Origin: Chara braunii
Lineage: Eukaryota > Streptophyta > Charophyceae > Charales > Characeae
DNA: 33,464 bases
Reading direction: 5' to 3'
NCBI GenBank assembly: GCA_003427395.1
Contig: BFEA01000011.1
Coordinates: forward strand, 1,342,202-1,375,665
Shown: positions 1 to 9,307 of the stretch, piece by piece
Layout: every line of letters starts with the position of its first letter
How positions within the stretch are numbered: position 1 is the first letter of the stretch
Translations under genes and position numbers: made by a program
The notes under the pieces: generated by a model
What the model was told of the DNA's origin: nothing
Database searches by the model: none
The model's input: only the letters and a program-made list of their open reading frames with translations

Positions 1-438
1 TGACACTGTCTACCGGAAAGCGTCTTTATAAAAGACTAGGAGAGACTTCGATGGGATCATCCTATATTCACCTATAAGAATTGTCTGTACTACGGTGAAA
101 CGAGTAAAACGCCCCTGGCTGGTCTACCTCTGCGATTGCATATAAAAGCTTTCGTATATAGATCAGTAGCTCGGTAGGGATACGCCTCTGAGGATGGTGA
201 CAACTCCTCAGGAAAGACGAGTTGTGCCTCGCGGGACCCTGACCTGTCGTAGGGGAACGCGAGAAGTACGACTGGCGCACCCGGCTAGAGCGGCAAAACC
301 CCGTCGTTCACCTCGATGAATTTTGGGGGAAGCATTCCGACTCTAAAGAGAAAAATATCAAACTCCTGCGTGATGCGGCCGGGAGGTCCCCCTTTCTTGG
401 GCCACGACGCGAAGTGGGAGGGGGCGTTGCGTCCGACA
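1..438 (+). repeat. 5' LTR of Ty3/Gypsy-like element
   Basis: The segment starts TGACACTG and ends CCGACA, giving the usual TG...CA LTR ends. It is followed after two bases (GG) by a tRNA-Asp-type primer-binding site. A copy about 95% identical by eye lies at 16029-16463, and a diverged copy with the same end structure lies at 25768-26167. The differences from the second copy are mostly transitions, as expected from decay of methylated cytosines. The window begins exactly at the first LTR base, so no target-site duplication can be checked on the left. A TATA-like string (TATAAAAG) occurs near 27-34 and again near 141-148. The internal boundary is well supported by the PBS. Confidence 0.85.
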
Positions 439-440
439 GG

Positions 441-459
441 TGACGCCGTTGTCGGGGAT
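441..459 (+). other. Primer-binding site, tRNA-Asp type
   Basis: The sequence TGACGCCGTTGTCGGGGAT differs at positions 3 and 12 from TGGCGCCGTTGCCGGGGAT, the complement of the tRNA-Asp 3' end used by many plant Gypsy elements (recalled family knowledge). It starts two bases after the LTR. The third LTR copy has the same arrangement at 26170. Confidence 0.8.
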
Positions 460-761
460 GACGGCTATCTATCGTTGTCCCTGGTGGAACGACACTCGGG
501 TAAGGTAATCCCGAATAATTACCTTGTATTATTATTTAACTAAGCGGTTCGGTTGTGATTTGGTTTCCTCTCGAAAGGACAAGTGACATTATCGTGACAA
601 TGACCCTAGTACGACTGAGAGATTGTGAGATAATAACAACTCAACATGGATGGGCCAGCCCGATCGGTCAGAAAACCGCGTAATGCAATGAGTTTGTTAA
701 AAATATTTCCTGACTTACATATCTGATTGTGATCGTTGTTCCTCCTGACACTTCACTCAAG
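460..761 (+). other. Retroelement 5' leader with hairpin
   Basis: This is the untranslated leader between the PBS and the first gag ATG. It contains a hairpin with perfect 8-bp arms, AAGGTAAT (502-509) and ATTACCTT (518-525), around an 8-nt loop. Such leaders usually carry packaging and dimerisation signals; assigning that role to this hairpin is inference. Confidence 0.45.
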
Positions 762-2150
762 ATGGGGAGCCCCAACCTCGCTGAGAACGATAGTCTGGGC
801 GACGAGAGGCGCAATGACATTCAGGAACTCGCGAGGCTTATCCGACAAACCACCACGTCACATGAGAAGTTTAAAAAAATTAAGGTTCCTCTGTTCGATG
901 GGGAGAATGTTACGGACTGGCTAGAAAAATATGAGTTGAATGCTCATGTGCGTCAATGGACTGAATGTAAGATGTTGGAAGTAGTAAAACGCTATGTGCA
1001 CGTTGATCTTGCAGAAGAAGTCGGTGAGATGGCGTGTAGGACACGAATCTGGAAAACATTATGTGAGCGAATGCTGGAAAAATATCAGCTAGGAGACGGA
1101 TTGTTGGGCGTCTCTGACCTTCGTAAAGTGAGTCGGCAGAAATTTGGGACAATCGAAGGGTTCCTAAAGAGGTTTGAGAAGGTAGCTAAGAGGGTTCCCG
1201 ATCTTTCCAATAAGACGAAATGCATTATCTTTCTGACCAACTTCACGGAAGTCGAGCAAAGAGAGTTGATTAAGGGTTTTACTACCAGGTACGACTGGGA
1301 TAAGATTAAGGAGAATCTTAAGGTCGGTGACTTCGACCAAATGCTCTATCATCTCCAGCGCAGGCAAAGGAAAATGCAGGAGGAGGAGTTAGTAAGTTGT
1401 GATAAGGATAAGGAGATGTTCGAGGCGATTATAGATGTTAGGATGATGATGAAAGAAATAAGGAAGGAGGGACTGTGTGGCAAGGAACTGACGGTGAGGC
1501 AACAAGACGGCAAGAGAAAAGGAAAAGAGAGGGAAGAAGAGTCCGACGAGGAAGGTAGTGAAAAAGAAGAAGAGGAAGAACCTCCTCGGAAAGCGACGAA
1601 GGCCGAACGAAAGGTCATGAATCAAACACGGGGAGGGCAAGGTACGAATGGAAAGCAAGCCAACTATAAGAGTGGCCATGAGAATGATAATTGTGGTACT
1701 ATCAATCAGCACCAGAGACAATCTCAAGATACCGAGCCCCGACAATTTCGGCCGCAAGGTGGAGGAGGTCGGGGGCGTGGTCGGGGAGCTTCTGGTGGTC
1801 GCGGTTACGGTAAAAAGGATTGGAATTGTAACTACTGTGCACAAAGAGGGCACGGTGTTCGATATTGTCAGACCCTCGCTAAAGATGAGGAGGATCGGAA
1901 TGTGTACATGAACATTCGAGGCGAGGTGTTCGATTTCAAAGGGAACCTTATCGATTCATACATAGAAAGAGGAATGAGGAAGGAAGCATTTCGACGCATG
2001 AACCGGACCATGTCCTGCACTTACCGGTTGGCCTCGAAAGAAGAAATGAAGGTTTTTGAGTCTAGAGAGGCTGCACGCCAGACGATTTTTAGTAGGCCTG
2101 ATGTTAGCAAGGGCAAGACTGAAAAGGAGAGGGATATGGGAAAAGCTTAA
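762..2150 (+). CDS. gag: Retrotransposon Gag (capsid-nucleocapsid)
   Basis: This would be the structural protein that forms the virus-like particle and binds element RNA. The frame is open from 729, but that position is a GTG; the first ATG is at 762 (MGSPNLAEND), giving about 462 residues. Counting from 729, the N-terminal part contains a capsid-type segment beginning KVPLFDGENV near residue 52, as in many Gypsy Gags. A highly charged Lys/Glu linker lies near residues 255-300, then a Gly/Arg-rich stretch, then one CCHC zinc knuckle: C367, C370, H375, C380 (Cx2Cx4Hx4C). About 75 residues follow the knuckle. The frame ends at TAA (2148-2150) with a second in-frame TAA at 2181, after which pol continues in the same frame. 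This is the best-preserved ORF in the element. A second, different Gag-like ORF lies downstream of pol at 7118. Confidence 0.88.
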   Translation: MGSPNLAENDSLGDERRNDIQELARLIRQTTTSHEKFKKIKVPLFDGENVTDWLEKYELNAHVRQWTECKMLEVVKRYVHVDLAEEVGEMACRTRIWKTLCERMLEKYQLGDGLLGVSDLRKVSRQKFGTIEGFLKRFEKVAKRVPDLSNKTKCIIFLTNFTEVEQRELIKGFTTRYDWDKIKENLKVGDFDQMLYHLQRRQRKMQEEELVSCDKDKEMFEAIIDVRMMMKEIRKEGLCGKELTVRQQDGKRKGKEREEESDEEGSEKEEEEEPPRKATKAERKVMNQTRGGQGTNGKQANYKSGHENDNCGTINQHQRQSQDTEPRQFRPQGGGGRGRGRGASGGRGYGKKDWNCNYCAQRGHGVRYCQTLAKDEEDRNVYMNIRGEVFDFKGNLIDSYIERGMRKEAFRRMNRTMSCTYRLASKEEMKVFESREAARQTIFSRPDVSKGKTEKERDMGKA

Positions 2151-2189
2151 AGCTCGAGAAGCGGTTTAGAAGCATTTGGAGGCTAAGTT

Positions 2190-2900
2190 ATGAGACTGGG
2201 TCTCGACATGGAAAGAGTTTGGCCGTGCGTGCCAAATATGTTTCTTCTTGGTGGACACGACGGGAAAAGGGGCGTGGCTCCTTTGGCGGCGTCTCTGTCA
2301 GCATTACGTGCGGAGGGACCGTCATCGTCCCACCTTCAAACGGTCCCTGCGGGAACGCGTTCCGTCTTGAACAGACCCGTCCTCCGAAGAGGAACGTCAC
2401 CAGCAGTCTCTCAAGCACAAAAGATTAAGAAGGGAGTCCAACCTCGAGTCGCGCCCGTTGTCAGTGCGAAGGCGCAACAAGAGGCGCCGGTAGTAATCGT
2501 GGAAGAAAATTTGGACACGGAAGATGAAAAATTAAGGGCGGAGGACGAGCGTCATGCAAGGTTACGTGCCCAAAACCGATGTCTAGATGAGAATCAAGAT
2601 AAGGAAAAGGATGAGGGGGAAGAGGAAGAGCACCAGAAGAAGAAGAATCGGTACACGATTCCGATTGAGGAAGGGATCGACATTGAGAAGATGGTGGACC
2701 GGATACTTGAGAGCCATCGAGATTTCGTAACACTCAAGGAATTTTTGGCAGCCTCGTCAAAGATTCGGGAAGAGCTTAAGCAAAGACTAACTCGACGAAA
2801 AGTGATGACGGTTAAACTAGGGGAGGTAATCCCACCTGAGGCAAATTGGACTCCTGCGGGAGCAAAATGGATTGGAGGTGCGTGGCGACTGGGTACATAA
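2190..2900 (+). pseudogene. pol: Pol N-terminal linker region upstream of protease
   Basis: This ORF of about 236 codons is in the same frame as gag, beyond two stops (2148 and 2181). Most of it is low-complexity and charged (Glu/Lys-rich, roughly residues 110-150). It then has a conserved-looking segment beginning IDIEKMVDRILESHRDF and reaching the end of the ORF. Similar segments precede the protease in several Gypsy polyproteins, where a region of this kind links Gag to retropepsin (recalled family knowledge). The reading frame is lost at its end: the protease continues in another frame that overlaps from about 2846. No catalytic motif occurs here. The ATG at 2190 may not be a real start, because fusion to Gag by readthrough is common in this group. 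Confidence 0.6.
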
Positions 2901-3637
2901 TGATCAAGATAGGTGTTTCACAACATCTTGCGCTCATTGACACCGGAGCGGAGATGAACATACTAAGAAAAAAAGAGGCGCTAGAGTTAGGAATTGAGAT
3001 TGATCGCACTGATAATGGATTTTTTGTTGGCGTCGGAGGGTCGACACCCTTCTGTGGAACTGCCAGTAACGTCAGTATACAGATCGGCAAGGTAAAGGTA
3101 CGGTCTTATTTTTACGTGTTGCCACTGGTTGAGCATGGGGTGATGTTGGGACGATCATTCTTATGCCGATCAGAGTCCATCATCATCAATAAGCATGATG
3201 GGACGATGTTCATAATACTGTGCGATCCAGTGTGTGGACTCGTCGAGGTGATCAAGTGTCCGAACACCGGGCCTAAAAATTCGAGGAACAGGTTGAATCC
3301 TGAATCCTATAGCTTCGAGGAAGCAGAACAATTGGTGAGAGAACAAGAGTCATATGGGGAGGACGATGGGGAGAACCCGAGGGAGTTTTCCTTAGCTCTT
3401 CCCGATGTCTCACAGACTCTGGATTTCGTTTCAACCCACTCTGAAATCGACCGAAACCTTGTACAGACGCTAACTGAGATTGTGTTTGAAGGTGGTGGCA
3501 AGGGGAGTATGTTATTAACATACCGGCCTAGCACCCAGTCAGTTGGTGAGGAAGGTGTGATCCCCCAAGCCAAGCAAGGGTCTTTTTTAGAGGAGGAAGA
3601 CTTAAAGTTGGATCAAAATGGCGGTATAAGAAAGTAG
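2846..3637 (+). pseudogene. pol: Retropepsin-like aspartic protease segment of Pol
   Basis: This is the aspartic protease that would cleave the Gag-Pol polyprotein inside the particle. The active-site motif is visible as ALIDTGAEMNIL, with the catalytic Asp codon at 2939-2941 (residue 32). A flap-like Gly-rich stretch (GVGGSTPFCG) follows, then the hydrophobic-hydrophobic-Gly motif GVMLGRSFL near residues 98-106. These spacings fit a single-domain retropepsin that works as a homodimer. After about residue 125 the ORF is an acidic linker without recognisable motifs. The ORF overlaps the preceding one and is shifted relative to the following RT frame; the coding frame changes again near 3610-3635. 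It is decayed by frameshift, although the catalytic core itself has no internal stop. Confidence 0.8.
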
Positions 3638-5328
3638 CTGACAAACCCAAGTCTGTCCCCGTCCTAGTCACCCACGACGAAGAAGTGTATTACAAGGAGG
3701 AGAGAGAGTGGATTAGAGCGATGAGGGAAAAAGGTGAAAGCGAGTCGTGTCGTCTGACCGATGAGAGAATTAAGGAGATGATCATTGGAGAAGTGGGTTT
3801 CCTAACAACGGAAGAGAAAAACCTCATGATTGATGTCATGAAGGGGGAACACTTGTCGTATGCTTTTAATGACGATGAGAGGGGAAGATTAGACGTTGAT
3901 AAAATCCCGATGATTAGAATACATACGGTACCACACCAACCTTGGAATATAAGGGGGCCGCGCTACCCTAACCCGGATGACCATCGGAAGGTTGTTGACT
4001 ACCTGGATGGGAAAATCAAGACGAAGGTAGCCGACTACTCCTGTGGACCATATGCGTCCCCATGGTTTTGTTTTGTCAAACCTAACGGTGTCTTACGGTG
4101 GGTACAAGACTTGCAGAGATTGAACGCGGTGACGGTTCGGGATGCCGGTTGACTTCCAAACGCGGATCAATTGTCTTAGGCAAGCGCCGGTAGACCCAGC
4201 ATCACCTTGATTGATCTTTATTCTGGCTATTATCAATTTCCCTCATACACGACTGATAGACCTATGACGGCAATGCATATACCTAGGGGGCTGGTTCACA
4301 TGTGTTCCGCGCCTCAAGGTTGGACTAATGCCGTCTCAATCGTGCAACGATATATGATGAAGGTTATACAATCGCTTTGTCCGGACGTGACCTCACCATA
4401 TATCGATGACTTGTCGATTCCAGGACCAAGGGAGAAGGATGAATCTGAAGTGAAACCATGCGTACGTAAGTTCATTTGGGATCACATTCACGACATCAAG
4501 AAAGTTCTGGCTAAGTTAAAGGAGTATAATCTCATGGTGAGAGGAGTAAAATCCAGACACTGCATAAGTGAGGCAACGATCTTGGGATTCCTATGCGGCA
4601 AGAAAGGTCGTCGACCGGATACCAAGAAAACGAATAAGATCTTAGAGTGGCCTACTCCGCTTAAGTCTGTTAGTGAGATAAGGAGTTTTCTCGGGACTTG
4701 TGGGTTTTGGAGGATCTTCATCCAACATTTTGCTGCAAGGGTGGAGCACTTACGCAAGCTCGTGCGTAAGGGCCAAGATTGGGAATGGGGACCGGATCAA
4801 CAGAAACTTGTTGAGGACATAAAGGCTGAGTTTCGCGAGGGAGGAATGGTGTTCGGGGTTCCATGCTTCGGTAACGACCCAGAGCAACCTTTCATTATTG
4901 AAACCGATGCAGGACCTACGGCTCTAGGAGGGGTCCTTATTCAAAAGGACGAGAGCGGGGTCGAGCGTCCATTAAGGTTTGAAAGTAGAACCCTCAACCT
5001 CACGGAGCGAAACTATTCCCAGTTCAAGAGAGAGACTTTAGCGGTGCTTCATTGCCGAAATTTTTTTCACAATTATGTTTTCGGACGAAGATTCGTCTTG
5101 AGGGTTGATCCGACTGCATTGGCTCAGTCATTAAGAAATTATTCCCCTTCCGATCCGACGATCGCAAGATGGCTTAAGTACATTTGGATGTTCGATTTTG
5201 AAGTCGAGAGGATAGCCGGCGTGAAGAATCAGGCAGACGGGCTAAGTAGAATCGGCTGGGACAACTCCAAGATCCGCGCAGAGGACTCTGTGTCTGTTGA
5301 CGGATTTCTGGAGATCGAGGAAGGTTAG
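3618..5328 (+). pseudogene. pol: Reverse transcriptase and RNase H domains of Pol, with in-frame stops
   Basis: This part would copy element RNA into cDNA. The frame opens near 3618, where translation KKVADKPKS precedes the RT. The finger region contains SPWFCFVKPNGVLRWVQDL followed by QRLNAVT. In-frame stops TGA (4150-4152) and TAG (4177-4179) fall between this and the palm segment LIDLYSGYYQF. The catalytic motif is YIDD (4399-4410) instead of the common YVDD or YADD. A tether with SFLGTCGFWRIFI follows. RNase H shows its acidic residues in ETDAGPTALGGVL, in the Glu of FKRETLAVL, in LRVDPTAL and in NQADGLSR. A TAG at 5326 ends this ORF, but the same frame continues to the integrase. The domain order RT, RNase H, integrase is that of Ty3/Gypsy (Metaviridae), not Copia. 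Confidence 0.88.
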
Positions 5329-5385
5329 CTAAGTATAAATTCTTACCATTATCTGGTTGATGCGTTTTACCGACAAGGGAAGTCT

Positions 5386-5931
5386 ATGTGGAACGCTCCC
5401 AACTTTTATCAAGTTCATCCTGAGCTGGTGAAAGAAGAGTCATTTATCGATGAGGATCCATGGGGTGAAAGGTCCGGTGAGCAGATGATGAGCCTTGCGC
5501 TCTCGGACTACATTCGACTGTCGGAAGATCCCTTGTCGATTCAGGAAGGTTTTCGACATGCCGATGAGGTCCTCAAAGTGTCCGGCGGGACGTGTTTTGT
5601 GATTAACACATTAATTGAGGAGGACTTGCGGGCATTGGTACCAGCTGACAAGGACGGTAGGACGAAAGAGAGCTTTAGAAAAAATGAGTACGATGGGATA
5701 TAGAGAGAGATCGGATTATGGTTGAATAAGGAGATACGCGAGGAAAGTGTGAAAGGTGACATTCGTCGAAAAAGTGAAGAGTTTGTGGTTAGGTACCGCC
5801 ATCTATTTAAGAAGAGCGAAGACAGCATCCCAAAAAGGGTCGTTTGTGGAGTTACGAGGCAATTAGACGTGATTGCGGCTCTCCATGACGGGATTGCAGG
5901 AGGGCATTGCTCGGCTCGAGTGACGCTCTAG
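5386..5931 (+). pseudogene. pol: RNase H-integrase linker and integrase N-terminal zinc region
   Basis: This continues the frame of RT and integrase but is cut by TAG at 5701-5703 and TAG at 5929-5931. The first part (5386-5703) is linker with no motif I recognise. The second part ends with ALHDGIAGGHCSA; its two His residues, together with the CVPCQEC motif just after the next stop (from about 5998), make up the HHCC zinc-binding module of retroelement integrases. The module is therefore interrupted by the 5929 stop. Its position directly before the catalytic core supports the assignment. Confidence 0.68.
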
Positions 5932-6561
5932 AAGTTACGACATCTCTATTTCTGGGACGGTATGAGTAAAATGGTTACGGATTACTACAATTTGTGCGTT
6001 CCTTGTCAAGAATGCTCCAACCATAAGTATGTCGAACCCCTTCACCCACGGTACGTTGCTGAACCAGGAGCCGTGGTGCACCTCGACTTGGTGGTTATGC
6101 CGCTAGGAATGAATGGGTATCGGTTTATCTTTGACGCAAGAGATAATCTGACAGGATTCGTCGACGGTTGTGCAATACGAGAAAGAACCAGAAGAGTTTT
6201 AGTTGGGTGTATCGAAGAATACTACCTTCGGTATCCTTTCATCCGTGAAATCGTGATGGACTGCGGTGGTGAGTTCCGAGCGAAAGAAGTTCAAACTCTT
6301 CTAGGGAGATTCGGCGTTAAGTACCGATATACCATGAGGGCGCATCCGCAGGCAAACGCTCCTGTTGAGCGGGAGCACTCCACCCTCACAAACTTGTTGG
6401 CTAAGTGGTGTGCTGGGGAACCTTCTAGGTGGCCGGTGTACCTTCGGACAACAATGTTTGTCGAAAATATCACCGTAAAAAGGACGACTGGGTATGCTCC
6501 GGCAACTCTTTGGTTTGGACGATACGTAACTTTTCCGATTGAGAGTCTCCTGACAACATGA
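5932..6561 (+). pseudogene. pol: Integrase catalytic core (DDE) of Pol
   Basis: This domain would insert the cDNA into the host genome. The conventional start ATG is at 5962, although in life this would be part of the Pol polyprotein. The zinc-module cysteines are in CVPCQEC. The catalytic triad is complete: Asp in HLDLVV (codon 6085-6087), Asp in MDCGGEF (6259-6261) and Glu in VEREHS (6367-6369). There are exactly 35 residues between the second Asp and the Glu, the D,D-35-E spacing of retroviral-type integrases. The frame ends with TGA at 6559-6561, and coding-like sequence then resumes in another frame. The core is unbroken within this ORF, unlike the RT. Confidence 0.87.
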
Positions 6562-6725
6562 CAAAGGCAAGACTTAGAGGCTAACCTCTCATTGAAAGAG
6601 TTACTCGACCTAAGGGTCAGACTGATCATGGCCACGGAGGAAATGATTGGAGAGGCGTCGCTTCGACTGCAGCAAGTAGAAGGGCAGACAAGGAGAGATG
6701 GGACAGACAGCCGCGGGTCCGCAAG

Positions 6726-6944
6726 GAACCATTAGAAGTCGGTGATGTTGTCCTTCTCTATGACTCTTCGTTGGAAAAACAATGGTCGAGGAAGTTGGAT
6801 AACAGGTGGTTGGGACCTTATCGCATCCTCAAGAAATCGGAACACGAAGCGTATGAGGTCGAAGAACTTAACGGAGCTCGAAGACGGGATTGGGTTTCAG
6901 GATCGAAGTTGAAGAAATTCATACAAAGGGTCTCAATGAGGTAA
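6726..6944 (+). pseudogene. pol: Integrase C-terminal GPY/F module
   Basis: This is a 72-codon fragment in a different frame from the integrase core, without its own start. It reads EPLEVGDVVLLYDSS, then RWLGPYRIL with the GPY residues at 6813-6821, and ends at TAA 6942-6944. A GPY/F module directly follows the integrase core in many Gypsy integrases and marks the end of Pol. A frame change lies between 6561 and 6726. No chromodomain follows, so the element is not of the chromovirus type as far as can be seen. Confidence 0.75.
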
Positions 6945-7117
6945 GGATTGACACGCTCTCGCCTCAGTTGATTACATTTTTGCGTCATTGTCTGGTGATG
7001 ATTTGTTTAGTCAATCGAGTCGTGCCTTCAGTGAAAACTGATGGGTTTCCTTTCTTTCTTTTATGACTGTCCTTGAGGCGACAGGGAGGGAAAGGGGAAG
7101 TGAAGCTACAGTTCGAG

Positions 7118-8176
7118 ATGGCATCGAGCTCTCGCCAAAACAAGGTTCAGAAGATGGTGCGGGCTGCGATCGCTCGCTTATCCGAGAGATTGGCAGCTCA
7201 AGAGAAGGGAGTTCCTTTATTCATGGGGGATAATGTGGAAGAGTTCATTGATTTTTTCACGAAACTCGCTAACAAGGTACAATGGGCCGAGGATCAGATG
7301 AGAGACCAAGTGGCTCGGTACTCGGATGAATACTGAAGACCCGTTGTTGCTATTTTTGCAGAAGCATCAGGAGACAGGACCATTGCCGTCATGAGAGATA
7401 CCTTTAACTTTGGAAGTATGGAAGAAAAAAACAACCAAGCCATGATACAAATCACTCCCGTAGATACTCAAGCTGGAGCCGGAAACACATCGATTACAGA
7501 GCTACTGATAGGTATCATTGAACGACTCGATGAGTTGGATCGTCGTGTTACCCGCCTAGAAGGGGCACAGGGAAGGAAATATTCTGGATCGCAGTCAACC
7601 ACAACCTTGGTAAAAGGGAAGGAGAAAGTGGTTGAGCCTGCCACGAGGAGTACTCAGAGAAAATCTCTCGAGGACAGACCTTCACTACAGTCGAAGACAG
7701 GATCCTTGGTAATCAAGGAGGGAAGCTTGTCGTGGGAGAAAAGAAAAGACGGAGTGTCAGAGCCCATGAAGGTTGCTAGGCCGGCCCATCAGAAAAGCGT
7801 AGTTGTTGGAAGCAAAAGAGAGAGGGTCACATTGTCTAAAGATGAGAAACCGACAAAGATTGCCAAAGACAATTCCTCGGCCCGAGAGAGAGGAAATGCA
7901 TTTAGCACGGAACAACGTAGTGAGGTTTTGAGGAGGGTTCTTGGTCCTCCGCTGTCTAGGTCGAATGGTAGAACGAACTTTCTGAGGACGGAGGGGACAC
8001 CATTATCGGGACCTCCCTTCTGTGTCGTCTGTCAGAAAACGGGTCATAAGGCTAGAGATTGCCAAGTTCTTAGAGAGGAAACCAGATTAGAGCCGTTATA
8101 TAATTTAAAGGCTATATATATGTATACCTATATTATATATATATCTATATATATATACCAAGACTTTTGTTATTGA
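7118..8176 (+). pseudogene. Second Gag-like ORF with CCHC zinc knuckle, downstream of pol
   Basis: A single reading frame runs from 7073 to 8176 and is broken only by TGA at 7334-7336. The first ATG is at 7118 (MASSSRQNKV). The N-terminal part resembles the first Gag: GVPLFMGDNVEEFIDFFTKL corresponds to KVPLFDGENVTDWLEKYE. The middle is basic and Ser/Thr-rich with a short coiled-coil-like stretch (IGIIERLDELDRRVTRLEG). Near the end is one zinc knuckle, CVVCQKTGHKARDC, with Cys/His codons at 8021, 8030, 8045 and 8060. The final residues are translated from an AT microsatellite, so the true C-terminus has been replaced or lost. It occupies the position where some retroelements carry an extra or env-like ORF. 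It could be an accessory ORF of this element, or the gag of a second element truncated beside the first. No second PBS or LTR is visible between 6944 and 7118. Confidence 0.65.
8100..8160. repeat. AT-rich imperfect microsatellite
   Basis: Degenerate TA dinucleotide runs interrupt the end of the second Gag-like ORF. They give the otherwise senseless Tyr/Ile tail of its translation. Confidence 0.8.
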
Positions 8177-8596
8177 CTCTGTTTGACTTTATGATTTGAC
8201 CCAATTGGCTTGATATGAGAAATGTTGGACATTGTCGGTTAAATTTTCTGCTGGAACCTGATAAAGTAAATTAGCTGGATGTATTGTGACCGTACTGTGC
8301 AAGCTTGAAATTCTAAGAGGAACATTGGTCGTTCATTTTGAATTCTTGCTCATTGTTTTGGTATTGTGGTGCTGCATTCTTGCAAATTGGATGAGTTAAT
8401 TGATTAAGAGCTTCATATTGTTGAATTGCTATGGATGCAAATTGGGACGTGTGTGTTGGATGAAAATGTTGCCTCTCCCTGAAACTGAAATGAGGGAGGA
8501 CTTGGAAGAAGAACTTCTGATGAATGGTTTCTCTCGGAACGAGTCGGGTCCAGACGTTGTCTGGACAACTCCAGATGGTTGTATTGTGGAGGTTTG
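8177..8596. other. Non-coding stretch, one strong hairpin
   Basis: No gene is recognised. A hairpin with perfect 7-bp arms GTCCAGA (8548-8554) and TCTGGAC (8560-8566) around CGTTG lies at the right end, next to the hairpin array. Confidence 0.4.
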
Positions 8597-8700
8597 TCAG
8601 GGGCTATACCTGGCTCATTTGGGTCTTGCTGAGGTTAAAACGAGTCTTCAAAAGGGGATGTTAGGAAGCTCGGGGCCTCGGTGTTTATTCCATCCCCGAC

Positions 8701-8773
8701 ATCCATTATCGTAGTACAACGGTAGTATCCTCGTGGGACATGGGAGGCCGGGGTTGAGTTCCCGGCGGCACGA
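8701..8773 (+). pseudogene. tRNA-like sequence (degenerate)
   Basis: An A-box-like string TAGTACAACGG (8712-8722) and a B-box/T-arm GCCGGG, loop GTTGAGTT, CCCGGC (8747-8766) are spaced as in a tRNA. A D-arm can be drawn (GTAC/GTAT). The anticodon stem and acceptor stem do not pair well, so this is not a functional tRNA by eye. It may be a tRNA-derived repeat. Confidence 0.4.
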
Positions 8774-8814
8774 TCGAAAAAGTGTCGAGGTGTGGTGTTT
8801 TGCATCCCTATGGC

Positions 8815-8850
8815 TCAGGAGAGACCCGGGTTGGAATCCCGGCGGTGATG
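8815..8850 (+). pseudogene. T-arm-like fragment
   Basis: CCGGG-TTGGAAT-CCCGG (8826-8842) has a T-arm stem and loop preceded by GAGA. Nearly the same string, including flanking bases (GAAACC before, CAATGG after), recurs at 30566-30582, so this is a dispersed repeat. Confidence 0.4.
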
Positions 8851-9307
8851 GATGTTTCCCCTAGTGAACTATTCAAACAACCTGATGGATGTCGATTGCT
8901 TACTAGCCGGAGGTTGCATCCGGTACCATTCGGAGAGACTAATGTTGTTTTGGTCACCGGTGGGGTGATACCGGAACCATTCTGAAGGAAGATACGTTTT
9001 GGTTTTAGGCTTCCAGAGGCTGAATCTGGGTAGTATTCCAAGTTCAAAAATTTTGGCTAGTCAGAGGCTGAATCTGGTACCATTTCAGTAATTGTTTTAG
9101 GATGACTGGGGGCTGAACCCAGTAAATCATGAGAGGGCTGTGTTTTGGGCTACCAAGGGCTGAACTTGGTTTCATCCACACACACTTTCAATTGGTTTTA
9201 TGCTTCTAAAGGCCGAATCTGGATATTATTGCAAAACTTTGGCTAGCCAGAGGCTGTATCTGGTGCCATTTCAATGATTGTTTTATGCTTCTGGAGGCTG
9301 AATCCAG

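Larger units (their letters stand above)
8597..9307 (+). repeat. Array of 5-bp stem / 7-nt loop hairpins with covarying stems
   Basis: At least twelve copies of a roughly 17-nt inverted repeat are scattered 30-90 bp apart. Most have the form 5-bp stem, loop near GGCTGAA, complementary stem. Examples with start positions: TCAGG-GGCTATA-CCTGG (8597), CCGGA-GGTTGCA-TCCGG (8907), CCAGA-GGCTGAA-TCTGG (9013), CTGGG-GGCTGAA-CCCAG (9106), CCAAG-GGCTGAA-CTTGG (9153), CCAGA-GGCTGTA-TCTGG (9247) and CTGGA-GGCTGAA-TCCAG (9291). CCGGT/ACCGG at 8957 has an 8-nt loop. The copy at 9206 has one mismatch. A 5+7 geometry is that of a tRNA T-arm, and two copies (8747, 8826) look like real T-arms. No function is known. 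Confidence 0.8.

Noticed and set aside
316-543. ORF crossing the LTR end and the primer-binding site
   Set aside because: It overlaps required retroelement signals, and its counterpart in the second LTR diverges in frame.
8701-8773. Functional tRNA gene
   Set aside because: A- and B-boxes are present, but the acceptor and anticodon stems do not pair, and no Pol III terminator follows at the expected place.
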